This document shows, piece after piece, positions 23,797-32,354 of a stretch of 64,000 bases of DNA. A program made the translations under genes and the position numbers. The notes under the pieces are model-generated. The model did not search any database and was not told where the DNA came from. It saw nothing but the letters and a program-made list of their open reading frames with translations. The stretch spans positions 39,152 to 103,151 of IMG/VR virus record IMGVR_UViG_3300031758_000021; one strand, 5' to 3'. This DNA comes from a virus. The first letter of the stretch is position 1. Each line of letters opens with the position of its first letter.

Positions 23797-24078
23797 ATGA
23801 ATATAGACCAAATCATTAAAATCGTTGCTGAGGAATCAGGAATCTCTGCTAAGGATATCATTAGTCAATCTCGTCGTCAAGATAGAGTTTTAGCTCGACA
23901 TTTGAGTATGTGGGCTTGCCGCTGGTATTCTGGTGCATCTTTACAAAAAATTGCAGCTGCACATAACCGAGTTCAACATGGTTCAGTAATACATGCGTCA
24001 ACCGCTATTGAAGACGCAATCAAATTTGATAAAAGAATAGCCGAACTTCAATCAAGAATACTAAACAGACTTAAATAA
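23797..24078 (+). CDS. DnaA domain IV-like DNA-binding protein
   Basis: The 93-residue protein closely follows the fold of the DnaA C-terminal DNA-binding domain. IIKIVAEESGISAKDIISQSRRQD is followed by RVLARHLSMW, then SLQKIAAAHN, and a signature-like RVQHGSVIHASTAIE where DnaA has DHTTVLHA. The AAA domain is absent. It could bind DnaA boxes to start phage replication or to interfere with host initiation (inference). Confidence 0.82.
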   Translation: MNIDQIIKIVAEESGISAKDIISQSRRQDRVLARHLSMWACRWYSGASLQKIAAAHNRVQHGSVIHASTAIEDAIKFDKRIAELQSRILNRLK

Positions 24079-24082
24079 ACCT

Positions 24083-24661
24083 ATGAAACACATTTCATTA
24101 CAACCGCAATCTGCAGAAACTTGCAGAAAACTTTATGTTAAAGAACACGCAAAATTTATTCACTCATCTTATACGATTGCTGAAGACCTTGGCAAGAAAG
24201 TTACTATTGATGATTTTGATTATACCATTGCAGGTATCTGGGACATTATTGGATTCAAGAAAAACATCTTACTTAAAGAAGTAGGCAAAGAAACAAGTTA
24301 TGCTTATGCTGATAGCAAAATAGTTGCCGAGGCTTTAGGATTTACAAATTATCGTAATCTTGTAACTGGTGAACAGGTCCCTTATGATATGGCTGCTGAG
24401 TTCCGCATCAAGAAAGCAAACAAATTTAAACTTGAAGCTCTTGAAGCTCTTGAGGATATTGAACCGGTTGTGGTTGATGAGTTTGAATCTATTGATGATG
24501 AGATTGATGAAGACGAAATAATCGTTGATGATGATACATTTGAAAATGATGATCTTGATGAAAATCCTGAAGATGAAGATGAAGATCTTGACCCTGTGGT
24601 AAAAGCATTACGTCAAGCAGACGATAATGAAGATTACTACAACGATAACGAAAATGAATAA
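24083..24661 (+). CDS. unknown protein with very acidic tail
   Basis: The 192-residue protein has a globular part (about 1-125) and a C-terminal 60 residues almost entirely Asp/Glu/Asn. Such tails occur in nucleic-acid mimics and in proteins binding basic partners. It lies 4 bp after the DnaA-like gene. No family is recognised. Confidence 0.78.
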   Translation: MKHISLQPQSAETCRKLYVKEHAKFIHSSYTIAEDLGKKVTIDDFDYTIAGIWDIIGFKKNILLKEVGKETSYAYADSKIVAEALGFTNYRNLVTGEQVPYDMAAEFRIKKANKFKLEALEALEDIEPVVVDEFESIDDEIDEDEIIVDDDTFENDDLDENPEDEDEDLDPVVKALRQADDNEDYYNDNENE

Positions 24662-24664
24662 TTA

Positions 24665-24892
24665 ATGGAAATCTTTGTAACTATAATTGCTACCGATGAG
24701 CAGAAAATGGATTTTGAAAAAGATCTAACAAGAAATAACATTTTATTAAGAATGATGACACCTGACATCGGCAATGAATACCATTATTCTTTAGAAGGTG
24801 ATTGGAATGGTTACGAAGAACTATTAAAAAATGTTGGTGCATACTCAGGTGACCGTTACACCATAACAAGTTTAGAACATTTTGAAGAATAA
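24665..24892 (+). CDS. small unknown protein
   Basis: The 75-residue alpha/beta protein lies 3 bp after the acidic-tail gene. No motif is recognised. Confidence 0.7.
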   Translation: MEIFVTIIATDEQKMDFEKDLTRNNILLRMMTPDIGNEYHYSLEGDWNGYEELLKNVGAYSGDRYTITSLEHFEE

Positions 24893-24893
24893 G

Positions 24894-25355
24894 ATGGAAA
24901 GAATAGAACATAAAACATTTAAAGATAACCGGGGTTCTTATACACCAATACTAACAAATCAATTAGACTTGTCATGGGACCAATGTTCAATTAGTATTAA
25001 TGAACAGGCATATACATTTAGAGGTCTTCATTATCAAACAGATCCACCGCAAACAAAATACATTAAAGTTATTCAAGGTTCAATCGTTGATTTTGCAGTT
25101 GACTTAAAAACAGGAGACGCTGAATTTCTTGCTATAGGATCCGATGATGCCGTGTTAATTCCAAATGATAAAGCACATGGGTTCTTAACACTAGAACCTA
25201 ATACAATTGTTGCATATCTTGTAGAAGGTGAGTATAATCCGCAATCTGAACATAGTATTGTTTGGACTACAAACGAAAAGGTTAAAGAAGTGGTAAACTT
25301 CTTTAGAAAAGATAACCCACTTATAATATCTGATAAAGATATGTTAGGAAAATAA
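24894..25355 (+). CDS. dTDP-4-dehydrorhamnose 3,5-epimerase-like protein (RmlC)
   Basis: The 153-residue cupin protein has the RmlC signature FRGLHYQTDP with catalytic His46, IKVIQGSIVDFAVDLKTG, and IPNDKAHGFLTLEP. This family epimerises dTDP-4-keto-6-deoxyglucose on the path to dTDP-rhamnose and related sugars. It is shorter than the usual 180 residues. I choose ATG 24894 over an upstream TTG. Its product could feed the glycosyltransferase at 18840. Confidence 0.85.
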   Translation: MERIEHKTFKDNRGSYTPILTNQLDLSWDQCSISINEQAYTFRGLHYQTDPPQTKYIKVIQGSIVDFAVDLKTGDAEFLAIGSDDAVLIPNDKAHGFLTLEPNTIVAYLVEGEYNPQSEHSIVWTTNEKVKEVVNFFRKDNPLIISDKDMLGK

Positions 25356-25362
25356 AGGAATT

Positions 25363-25968
25363 ATGATAAACAACATTGAACAAATCAAAGGACTTTTAAA
25401 TTTTGAAAAGCCTGGTGACTTCTATATGCTTTATGTATTTAAGCGTAAAAAAGATCAGCCTGTTGGTGAACGAGATAAACATCAGTCTGTAAGAACAATT
25501 AAAACTTACTGTATTGAAAGTGTTGAGCATTTAGAAAAACGTTATAATGAAGTTATTCAACTGTGTGAAATGTTTAAAGCGCGCGCGTATATTCATGTTC
25601 AGAAGCAGAATCACTTTGACGTTTCTTTAAATATGATGGTTGCTTTAGCACAAAGAATTCAAGATGGGAATAATAATCAAAAGGGTTTATTTGATTCTGT
25701 TGTTGGTCAAATCAAAACCCAAGAGAAGAGATGGATTGTTGACATCGATACAAAGGATTTTAAAACGTTAGTGTCAGTTGGTAATTTTATTGATGAACTT
25801 AGACCCGCTGGAAATAAAGTTGTAACTACTATTCCAACTAAAAATGGATTTCATTTAATTACGGAAAGATTTGATGTTAAAACTTTTAGTGAGAAATATC
25901 CTGACATTGATATACAAAAGAAGAATCCAACATTACTTTATTACCCAGATAGTTTAGACACAAATTAA
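25363..25968 (+). CDS. unknown protein, possibly primase-polymerase related
   Basis: The 201-residue protein has a DxD-like motif in RWIVDIDTKD and a later TIPTKNGFHLIT. Together they faintly resemble the catalytic and nucleotide-binding motifs of archaeo-eukaryotic primases, but the protein is short. The assignment is tentative. It is co-transcribed with the DnaA-like protein. Confidence 0.75.
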   Translation: MINNIEQIKGLLNFEKPGDFYMLYVFKRKKDQPVGERDKHQSVRTIKTYCIESVEHLEKRYNEVIQLCEMFKARAYIHVQKQNHFDVSLNMMVALAQRIQDGNNNQKGLFDSVVGQIKTQEKRWIVDIDTKDFKTLVSVGNFIDELRPAGNKVVTTIPTKNGFHLITERFDVKTFSEKYPDIDIQKKNPTLLYYPDSLDTN

Positions 25969-25978
25969 AATTTTTATT

Positions 25979-26350
25979 ATGAGTATTTACAGAGAAGAAA
26001 ACATTATTACATTGGTAACACATACAGAATATGAAAGACTGTATAACCATCCCACAGGTGAAACATGGAGAATTATATTTAATGATGAAGATTATGATTA
26101 CGTAAAAGATCATAGAACTTTAATAGACTTGGAGAAATCTTTAGTGGAATTGGAAATGGACAAGTTTTATGAAAACCCGGATTATGTAGTTCCTGCTGAA
26201 GTTGAAGATGGTCTTGCTGATGAGGCTGGATTACTTAGAGATTGGGATCACATTACAGAAACATATACTGAAACACAGCTGAAATGGTTAGAACGTCTAC
26301 ACGATTACTATAATCAAATGGATCCTTGGAATTTAGAAAACCTTGTGTAA
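25979..26350 (+). CDS. unknown acidic protein
   Basis: The 123-residue acidic protein is rich in Glu, Asp and Tyr, with no recognised motif. It is the last gene before a palindrome-type promoter. Confidence 0.72.
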   Translation: MSIYREENIITLVTHTEYERLYNHPTGETWRIIFNDEDYDYVKDHRTLIDLEKSLVELEMDKFYENPDYVVPAEVEDGLADEAGLLRDWDHITETYTETQLKWLERLHDYYNQMDPWNLENLV

Positions 26351-26408
26351 GTTGTTAATAACTTCATACGATTAAATTTGCCATTGTGAAAACTATTGGT
26401 TAATTTTA
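26349..26408 (+). promoter_or_regulatory. palindrome-type promoter
   Basis: AAGTTGTTAATAACTT at 26349-26364 overlaps the upstream stop. TTTG 26377-26380, 20-bp spacer, TAATTTTA 26401-26408. No terminator hairpin is present. Confidence 0.68.
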
Positions 26409-26425
26409 ACATATAATAATTAACT

Positions 26426-26812
26426 ATGGAAAAACATTTATTTTTATTAAGAGGCTTACCAGGCGCTGGGAAATCTACTTTAGCCAAAGAAATTGGCGGT
26501 GCACACTTTGAGGCTGATATGTTCTTTATGAAAAACGGCAAATACAAGTTTGATGCAACTAAACTTAAAGATGCTCACAACTGGTGTAGACATTCTGTAA
26601 TGGACGCAATGAAAGCCGGTGAACCTAAAGTTATTGTTTCTAACACATTTACTCAAGAATGGGAAATGGAAGCATACTACATTCTTGCTGAAGAATTGGG
26701 TTATACAGTGTTCTCATTAATTGTTGAGAACCGACATGGCGGTGTTAATGAACATGGAGTTCCACAAGAAGCTTTGGATAGAATGAAAGACCGTTTCCAA
26801 GTACAACTATAA
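26426..26812 (+). CDS. P-loop polynucleotide kinase-like protein
   Basis: The 128-residue protein has Walker A GLPGAGKST (10-18) and a downstream SNTFTQEWE pattern typical of the Pnkp/N4BP2 kinase branch. It lacks the phosphatase domain found in T4 Pnkp. It likely phosphorylates 5'-OH nucleic acid ends and would supply ends for the two RNA ligases in this window (inference). Confidence 0.85.
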   Translation: MEKHLFLLRGLPGAGKSTLAKEIGGAHFEADMFFMKNGKYKFDATKLKDAHNWCRHSVMDAMKAGEPKVIVSNTFTQEWEMEAYYILAEELGYTVFSLIVENRHGGVNEHGVPQEALDRMKDRFQVQL

Positions 26813-26815
26813 GAT

Positions 26816-27058
26816 ATGAAAACAAAAACTATAAAAATTAGATTCGTCAAGCACAATGATATCTTTATGATACAACGTAAAGCTTGGTTCGGGTGGACTT
26901 ACATTAGGTATGTTCTTGGTGGTGATGCTGGTAAAGCAAGTTTTATTTACACAGCTGAAAACAAAAAAGATTTGCTTGAATTAGTATTGGAAGGCTATTA
27001 CAGAGCGGACAAAAGATTCTTGACAATTAAAGAATACTCAACTATTAAAATTCACTAA
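26816..27058 (+). CDS. small basic unknown protein
   Basis: The 80-residue basic, aromatic-rich protein lies directly downstream of the kinase. No family is recognised. Confidence 0.7.
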   Translation: MKTKTIKIRFVKHNDIFMIQRKAWFGWTYIRYVLGGDAGKASFIYTAENKKDLLELVLEGYYRADKRFLTIKEYSTIKIH

Positions 27059-27059
27059 T

Positions 27060-27344
27060 ATGAAATTTGCAAATAGAAACTATCCGTACTTAGGTCTTAT
27101 CAATTTTGAAGGCGATGTGGTACGTGCTTACAAATTACCTAACGACCATTACACAATCGTTGACGATCATCATGAAATTATTGCTGAATGGGATTCTTTA
27201 GAACTAGCTGAATTTCTTGAAGGTGATATCGCTGTGACTACAAGTTATAATAAAACATACCGTTATACTGAAGAGCACCCAGGAGCAAAACCAACAAGTG
27301 TAAAGCTACAAGAATTTTTGGAACTAAAAGTAAATAAGTTTTGA
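27060..27344 (+). CDS. small unknown protein
   Basis: The 94-residue acidic protein starts one base after the previous stop. No motif is recognised. Confidence 0.7.
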   Translation: MKFANRNYPYLGLINFEGDVVRAYKLPNDHYTIVDDHHEIIAEWDSLELAEFLEGDIAVTTSYNKTYRYTEEHPGAKPTSVKLQEFLELKVNKF

Positions 27345-27697
27345 GTGAACACACTGACTTCGGAACAAATTCAATTAAGAAACATAAATTGCACCGTAGG
27401 ATAAAGAAAGAATATAAAGACGCTACTGCTCAAGAGATTTGGGAAGGTATTCGCGACAACTTTATATTTGGATTCCTTGGAGCAATTCTTGTTGTCTTTA
27501 TAGCAACCCGAACAGATATTGCTGTTCTTGGCGGTTATATAGTCTATTACTTCTTTATGGGAAGAATAGTGAACCGTCCAAAGTATGTAACTGAATTAGG
27601 ACAATTAATTGTGTTTCCTATTCCATCTGCATTAGGAGCATTTACAGGTTACAAGCTGTCTATTATAATCATTGACTTGATACAAACATATATATGA
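27341..27697 (+). CDS. membrane protein of unknown function
   Basis: The 118-residue protein starts at TTG 27341, overlapping the upstream stop by 4 bp. The N-terminus is basic and there are two or three hydrophobic stretches (about 41-75 and 92-115). It overlaps the thymidylate synthase start by 4 bp. Confidence 0.7.
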   Translation: MSEHTDFGTNSIKKHKLHRRIKKEYKDATAQEIWEGIRDNFIFGFLGAILVVFIATRTDIAVLGGYIVYYFFMGRIVNRPKYVTELGQLIVFPIPSALGAFTGYKLSIIIIDLIQTYI

Positions 27698-29001
27698 ATA
27701 AACTAAATACGTTAGATAAGCAATACACTGACTTATTAAAAACTATATTAGAACACGGTGTAGAAAAAGAAGACCGAACGGGAACGGGAACTAAAAGTAT
27801 TTTTGGTTATACAGTTCGTCACAATATGAAAGAAGGATTTCCAATACTTACAACAAAAAAGCTTCCTTGGAAATTAATCGTAACAGAATTATTATGGTTC
27901 TTACAAGGACGTACTGATTTACGATACTTATTAGAAAATGGTTGTCATATTTGGACCGGTGATGCTTACAAGGTTTATGATAAAGATTTTGACTGTGAAC
28001 ACCCACCGTTCAGTGGACCGTATCCTCTTCGCTTAACTCATAAAGAATTTGAAGAAAAGATTATGACTGACGATAACTTTAATAAAAGGTATGGCAGTCT
28101 TGGCCCTATTTATGGAGCACAGTGGAGATCTTGGAGAGTTGGTGAAGGAATACCGTCAACTCTAAAAGATAGCTTTGGAGAATCTTTAGATATTGCAGGT
28201 TCAAGATACATTGACCAATTTCAAGATGCAATAGATTTACTAAAAACAGATCCGGACTCTCGAAGAAACCGAGTAAGTGCTTGGAATGTTGGTGAATTAC
28301 ATCATATGACTTTGCCGCCTTGTCATACAGACTTTCAATTATATACTCGTGAATTGACTTTAAAGGAAAGAGTTGATTATGGTTCAGAAAGAGGGTTATG
28401 GAAATTAGGAACCACAATTAATTACATGCATTGTGATGAATTACGTATTCCTACTAGAGCAGTATCTTTAATGTGGAATCAGAGAAGTGTTGATACATTC
28501 CTTGGATTGCCTTTTAACATTGCATCTTACGGATTGCTTTTAAGTATCATTGGAGAAATCGTAAACATGGTTCCCGACCAACTTATCGGAAATCTTGGAG
28601 ATACACACTTATACTTAAATCATATAGACCAAGCTAAAGAACAAATTGGCAAAGAATATACTGATGAAGAATTAGAAGAAACCTACCCTGAATTAAAAAG
28701 ACTTCGTAAAATAAAGATAGACGAAATCAATAAACAAAACTATGGAGAGGCTGCTGCTGCAAGACAGGCTGAACGAGATTTACTTGAAACTATACTTCAA
28801 CGTTCAAGAACTCCATACCCTTTACCAAAACTTATAATGAATACCGAGTTTTGGAATCCTGGAACGGATGAAGGCTGCGGTATGGGTCCTGGTACTTATA
28901 CTGAAGGTATGAACGGTTTAATTGATAGTTTTGAAATCGAGGACTTTATGTTAAACGATTATAAAGCACATCCACATATTCCAGCACCTTTAAGTAATTA
29001 A
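27694..29001 (+). CDS. thyA: thymidylate synthase with helical insertion
   Basis: The 435-residue ThyA converts dUMP to dTMP using methylene-tetrahydrofolate. Family segments are DRTGTGTKSIFG, KKLPWKLIVTELLWFLQG, RRNRVSAWNV, catalytic Cys210 in LPPCHTDFQLY, and LPFNIASYGLL. It is much longer than the usual 264 residues. Extra residues lie around 98-170 and at about 320-365, where a UVR-like hairpin (INKQNYGEAAAARQAERDLL) is inserted before the C-terminal part. It supplies dTTP for AT-rich DNA. Confidence 0.95.
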   Translation: MNKLNTLDKQYTDLLKTILEHGVEKEDRTGTGTKSIFGYTVRHNMKEGFPILTTKKLPWKLIVTELLWFLQGRTDLRYLLENGCHIWTGDAYKVYDKDFDCEHPPFSGPYPLRLTHKEFEEKIMTDDNFNKRYGSLGPIYGAQWRSWRVGEGIPSTLKDSFGESLDIAGSRYIDQFQDAIDLLKTDPDSRRNRVSAWNVGELHHMTLPPCHTDFQLYTRELTLKERVDYGSERGLWKLGTTINYMHCDELRIPTRAVSLMWNQRSVDTFLGLPFNIASYGLLLSIIGEIVNMVPDQLIGNLGDTHLYLNHIDQAKEQIGKEYTDEELEETYPELKRLRKIKIDEINKQNYGEAAAARQAERDLLETILQRSRTPYPLPKLIMNTEFWNPGTDEGCGMGPGTYTEGMNGLIDSFEIEDFMLNDYKAHPHIPAPLSN

Positions 29002-29002
29002 A

Positions 29003-29161
29003 ATGAACACATTTGTAACAATAGTCCCTTTAGTTGGTTTTGCCGTTGTAACCATTGATTTTGAAAATCATTCATATGATTACATAATGAATCAACTTAA
29101 CAAGTATTTTCCTTTATGGAAAATTATAAATATGAAAACATATGATAAAGATAATTGTTAA
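29003..29161 (+). CDS. small unknown protein
   Basis: A 52-residue open frame directly after thyA has a hydrophobic N-terminus and overlaps the next gene by 20 bp. It fits the tight gene packing but has no homologue I recognise. Confidence 0.5.
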   Translation: MNTFVTIVPLVGFAVVTIDFENHSYDYIMNQLNKYFPLWKIINMKTYDKDNC

Positions 29162-29345
29162 AACTGTAGAACAGAAACAAGATCTGTTAAAGCAAAGCCA
29201 ATACATACACGATTTCTTGGTATGCCCAGGTGATGTAAAAGAGCTTGGTAAAAATTGGATTATAGGATTAGACAGTGATTGCGCTGGGACTCTTATGCAC
29301 TTATATACAGCTCCTCATATAATTGAAGTAAACCCAGATTTATAA
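29142..29345 (+). CDS. small unknown protein
   Basis: This 67-residue protein is coupled to the thioesterase gene by a one-base overlap. Function unknown. Confidence 0.65.
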   Translation: MIKIIVKTVEQKQDLLKQSQYIHDFLVCPGDVKELGKNWIIGLDSDCAGTLMHLYTAPHIIEVNPDL

Positions 29346-29737
29346 TGGAACTAATCTCAACACACCCAATTAAGAAATCTGATTTAGGATTTCATGGAAA
29401 TTTATTTGGCGGTAAACTTTTAGCTTGGTTAGATGCAGCTGCAGCGGCTTATGCAATGCAAGTTTGTGATACACCAAGAATGGTTACTGTAATGATTGAC
29501 CAATGTGTTTTTAAGAAACCTGCTAGAGAAGGCCAGCTAATTAAAATCTATGGTGAGGTCCGAGCAATAGGAACTACATCAATCACAATTTATATGGAAG
29601 CACGTTCGCACAATGTGTATTCGGGAACGCAATCAATTATACTATCAACAAACATGAAGTTTGTGAGAATAGATGAAGGCGGGGACGCAATTCCAATATC
29701 ACAAAAAGTAAAAGATCAATATAGTAAAGAACCTTAA
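29345..29737 (+). CDS. acyl-CoA thioesterase, hotdog fold
   Basis: The 130-residue protein matches the YciA/BACH acyl-CoA hydrolase group: HGNLFGGKLLAWLDAAAAAYA with catalytic Asp30, then VTVMIDQCVFKKPAREG. These enzymes cleave acyl-CoA thioesters. In a phage this could change host lipid or CoA pools during infection. It is unusual as a phage gene but is embedded in a phage operon, so it is probably functional. Confidence 0.9.
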   Translation: MELISTHPIKKSDLGFHGNLFGGKLLAWLDAAAAAYAMQVCDTPRMVTVMIDQCVFKKPAREGQLIKIYGEVRAIGTTSITIYMEARSHNVYSGTQSIILSTNMKFVRIDEGGDAIPISQKVKDQYSKEP

Positions 29738-29770
29738 GTCTAATTCTGAATATAACAATAAACTATTACT

Positions 29771-30028
29771 ATGGGAAAAAATAAAGAAAAGAAGATTAAG
29801 ATTGAGATTGAAATAAACGATGGTCACTACTTAGAGTTACTTGATAGAACACACGTTGTGTTATGTAATGTACAAGACCATTTAATAGATCATCCGTTAG
29901 CTCAGAAGAAAAAGAAGATCCGCAAAAAATTAGAAAATGCTGGAATGATTCTTGCAGATGCTTACCAAGACTTGGGGCATTTGCTGTCAAAGGCAGAAGC
30001 TAAAAAACATGATGATTTACCATTTTAA
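29771..30028 (+). CDS. small basic-acidic helical protein
   Basis: The 85-residue, strongly charged helical protein has many Lys and Glu residues. No family is recognised. Confidence 0.7.
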   Translation: MGKNKEKKIKIEIEINDGHYLELLDRTHVVLCNVQDHLIDHPLAQKKKKIRKKLENAGMILADAYQDLGHLLSKAEAKKHDDLPF

Positions 30029-30030
30029 TT

Positions 30031-30465
30031 ATGCCGGAACAAGTTAAGTTAATACCTGTCCTTAAAATAGGAGTAAGTAATGGAAATGACAGAATCTATA
30101 CTAAAGACGCTGCTAAAGAAATCGTATCTCAGTATAGAAAAACCCTTAATGACAATAAACCTATGTTTGGTGAATTACATTACCCATCGTACGTAGACGG
30201 TGAATCTTTCGGTGCAGTTGACCTTAGTAAAGCATCACACACGATTGACGACGTTTACATTAAAGAAGACATAGTTTTTGCTGACGCAACATTCCTTAAT
30301 AATATGAATGGCAAAACAGCATTAAGTATGCTTGAACATGGGTTTGCTGTTATGCGCCCAAGATGCGTCGGTTCTATTAATGACGATCACGAAGTAGAAA
30401 TTAAGCAAGTGATTGCGTTTGACATAATTGGCGCTAAAGACGATTCTTTTAAAGGTCTTATATAG
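30031..30465 (+). CDS. prohead protease-like protein without the usual catalytic Ser
   Basis: The 144-residue protein follows the layout of the T4 gp21/HK97 prohead protease fold: NDRIYTKDAAKEIV, FGELHYP (with the usual His), VDLSKASHTIDDVY, and AVMRPRCVGSI where active enzymes have VSSRGLGS. The expected Ser is replaced by Arg/Pro, so it may be inactive or use Cys. It lies among early genes rather than head genes. Confidence 0.6.
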   Translation: MPEQVKLIPVLKIGVSNGNDRIYTKDAAKEIVSQYRKTLNDNKPMFGELHYPSYVDGESFGAVDLSKASHTIDDVYIKEDIVFADATFLNNMNGKTALSMLEHGFAVMRPRCVGSINDDHEVEIKQVIAFDIIGAKDDSFKGLI

Positions 30466-30522
30466 TTGTTAATAACTTTGGATTAAAAAGTTTGCTTTAT
30501 TCAATTTAATTGGTTAATTTTG
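30464..30522 (+). promoter_or_regulatory. palindrome-type promoter
   Basis: AGTTGTTAATAACTT at 30464-30478; TTTG 30491-30494, 20-bp spacer, TAATTTTG 30515-30522 (exact -7 consensus). It drives the Rnl1-like ligase. Confidence 0.72.
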
Positions 30523-30546
30523 CTCTATAATTAAAACTGCATTATT

Positions 30547-31620
30547 ATGTTAATTGAAAAGCTAAACAAATACATAGAGGAAGGCTGGGTAATGAAACAA
30601 GTTCACCCAACCCTACCTCTTTCTATTTATAACTATACGCAAGCAACTCAATATGAGTCTTATTGGGACGAAATCACTTTAATGTGTAGAGGTCTTATTT
30701 TAGATAATGAAGGAAACATTATTGCTAAACCATTTGGTAAGTTTTTTAACTATGAAGAACTTGTTCACAAAAATGTCATTCCTTGGACAGAGTCTGAGCA
30801 TGTAACCGTTCAAGATAAGATGGACGGATCTTTAGGGATCTTGTTTAACTATGCTGGGAATTGGGTTATGGCAACTCGTGGATCTTTTACTTCTGACCAA
30901 GCAATTAAAGGTTTAAAAATTGTAAACGAAAACTGTGACCTATCCAGGTTTGACATTAATCTTGTTTACGTGGGTGAAATCATTTACCCAGAAAACAGAA
31001 TTGTAGTTGACTACGGGATTGAGGAAAAGTTCATATTCTTAAGTATCTTTAACGGTGAAGAAGAACTTACTTGGGAAGCTGCAAAGAAAGTTTTATATTC
31101 TTACAATGTAGAACAATACATTGTGAAATCCGAAGTTCATAAACCAATAGGTGATTCATTATATGAATTTCTTAAAGCTAAAAATGTTGAGAATGAAGAA
31201 GGTTATGTTTTAAGATTTTCACCATCTAACTTTAGAACTAAAATTAAGTTTACAGATTATGTTGCTTTGCACCGTATTTTAACTCAATGTTCTACTTACG
31301 ATATATATGAAAACCTAAAACTATTTGGGAAACTTCCAGAGGCTATGCTTGCTGATGTTCCTGATGAATTTTTTGATTGGGTTAAAGCAACTGAAACTTC
31401 TATCAAAAATCACTATGCTAAAATTGAAGACGAATACAAGTGGATCTTCAAAGTATTAATGAGAGCTGAAGGTATTGAAGATCGTGCTGTCTTTGCAAGT
31501 TTTGCAAAAAGATATAAGTACTCCGGTATCTTATTCTGTATGTATACTGAAAAAGACTATTCACAACACATTTGGAAATTAGTTAAACCAGCTTACGGTA
31601 GACCTTTTGCTGACAAATAA
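30547..31620 (+). CDS. RNA ligase, T4 Rnl1-like
   Basis: The 357-residue protein resembles T4 RnlA. It has an N-terminal segment with CRGLILD, motif I QDKMDGSLG with adenylated Lys91, then VYVGEIIYPENRIVVDY and EGYVLRF, and a helical C-terminal domain as in Rnl1. T4 Rnl1 repairs tRNA cut by host anticodon nucleases. This gene probably does the same with the kinase at 26426. Confidence 0.9.
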   Translation: MLIEKLNKYIEEGWVMKQVHPTLPLSIYNYTQATQYESYWDEITLMCRGLILDNEGNIIAKPFGKFFNYEELVHKNVIPWTESEHVTVQDKMDGSLGILFNYAGNWVMATRGSFTSDQAIKGLKIVNENCDLSRFDINLVYVGEIIYPENRIVVDYGIEEKFIFLSIFNGEEELTWEAAKKVLYSYNVEQYIVKSEVHKPIGDSLYEFLKAKNVENEEGYVLRFSPSNFRTKIKFTDYVALHRILTQCSTYDIYENLKLFGKLPEAMLADVPDEFFDWVKATETSIKNHYAKIEDEYKWIFKVLMRAEGIEDRAVFASFAKRYKYSGILFCMYTEKDYSQHIWKLVKPAYGRPFADK

Positions 31621-31631
31621 AAACAAAATCT

Positions 31632-32267
31632 ATGGAACCAGAAAAAGACATCTTTGAACAATGGGCTGAAGAAAGAGAAAAGAAATCTTGGATCGTAAAA
31701 AAGCTGCGATTCATTTCCCTTTGGTGGAATAATGACGGTAGGTATATGCATACAACATTTAAACGAGGAGTTAAAAGTGTTTGGTATTGGTTACCGATTA
31801 TTTGGAAAGACCGTCATTGGGATTCTCATTACATCTTCGAAATAATGAAGCACAAGCTATCAGCACAAGCTAATTACATCAGTAATAATGATAGACATAC
31901 AAGATCTCAAGAATACGCTCGTACTATGAGACTGTGTGTTAAACTGATGGGATTAGTTCAAGAAGAATTTTATAGTTCTGAGTATTTTAACTATCATAAA
32001 ACAAAACATTGGTTTGAAGATGTTCCAGATAAACCAGGTTATAGTTCTTGGGAGTCCAAAATAATTGAAGAGAATTTTAATGACTACTTTAAAAAATATC
32101 CACTAATCTACAGAAGGGTTCTAGCTGGTGAAGGTGTCTTTGGTAGAGAAGGGCGTGAAGACGATAATCAAATTGTTGCAATGAACATTGGGCGTATTAA
32201 CCATGATCGCGCAAGAAAACTTTTATTCAAATTAATGGAACAAAACCTTGAGCGCTGGGGTGATTAA
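31632..32267 (+). CDS. conserved phage protein of unknown function
   Basis: The 211-residue protein contains a WYWLPIIWKDRHWDSHYI segment and a charged helical remainder. This Trp-rich arrangement is recurrent in large phages, but I know no function. Confidence 0.78.
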   Translation: MEPEKDIFEQWAEEREKKSWIVKKLRFISLWWNNDGRYMHTTFKRGVKSVWYWLPIIWKDRHWDSHYIFEIMKHKLSAQANYISNNDRHTRSQEYARTMRLCVKLMGLVQEEFYSSEYFNYHKTKHWFEDVPDKPGYSSWESKIIEENFNDYFKKYPLIYRRVLAGEGVFGREGREDDNQIVAMNIGRINHDRARKLLFKLMEQNLERWGD

Positions 32268-32270
32268 AAG

Positions 32271-32327
32271 TTTAACAAAAATTTAACATTTAAAATTTGC
32301 TTTGCTTTGGTATTTTGGTTAATTTTA
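32271..32327 (+). promoter_or_regulatory. TTTAACA-type promoter
   Basis: TTTAACA at 32271 and 32282; TTTG 32296-32299, 20-bp spacer, TAATTTTA 32320-32327. Confidence 0.72.
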
Positions 32328-32354
32328 ACTATCAATATTAATCAAACACATATT

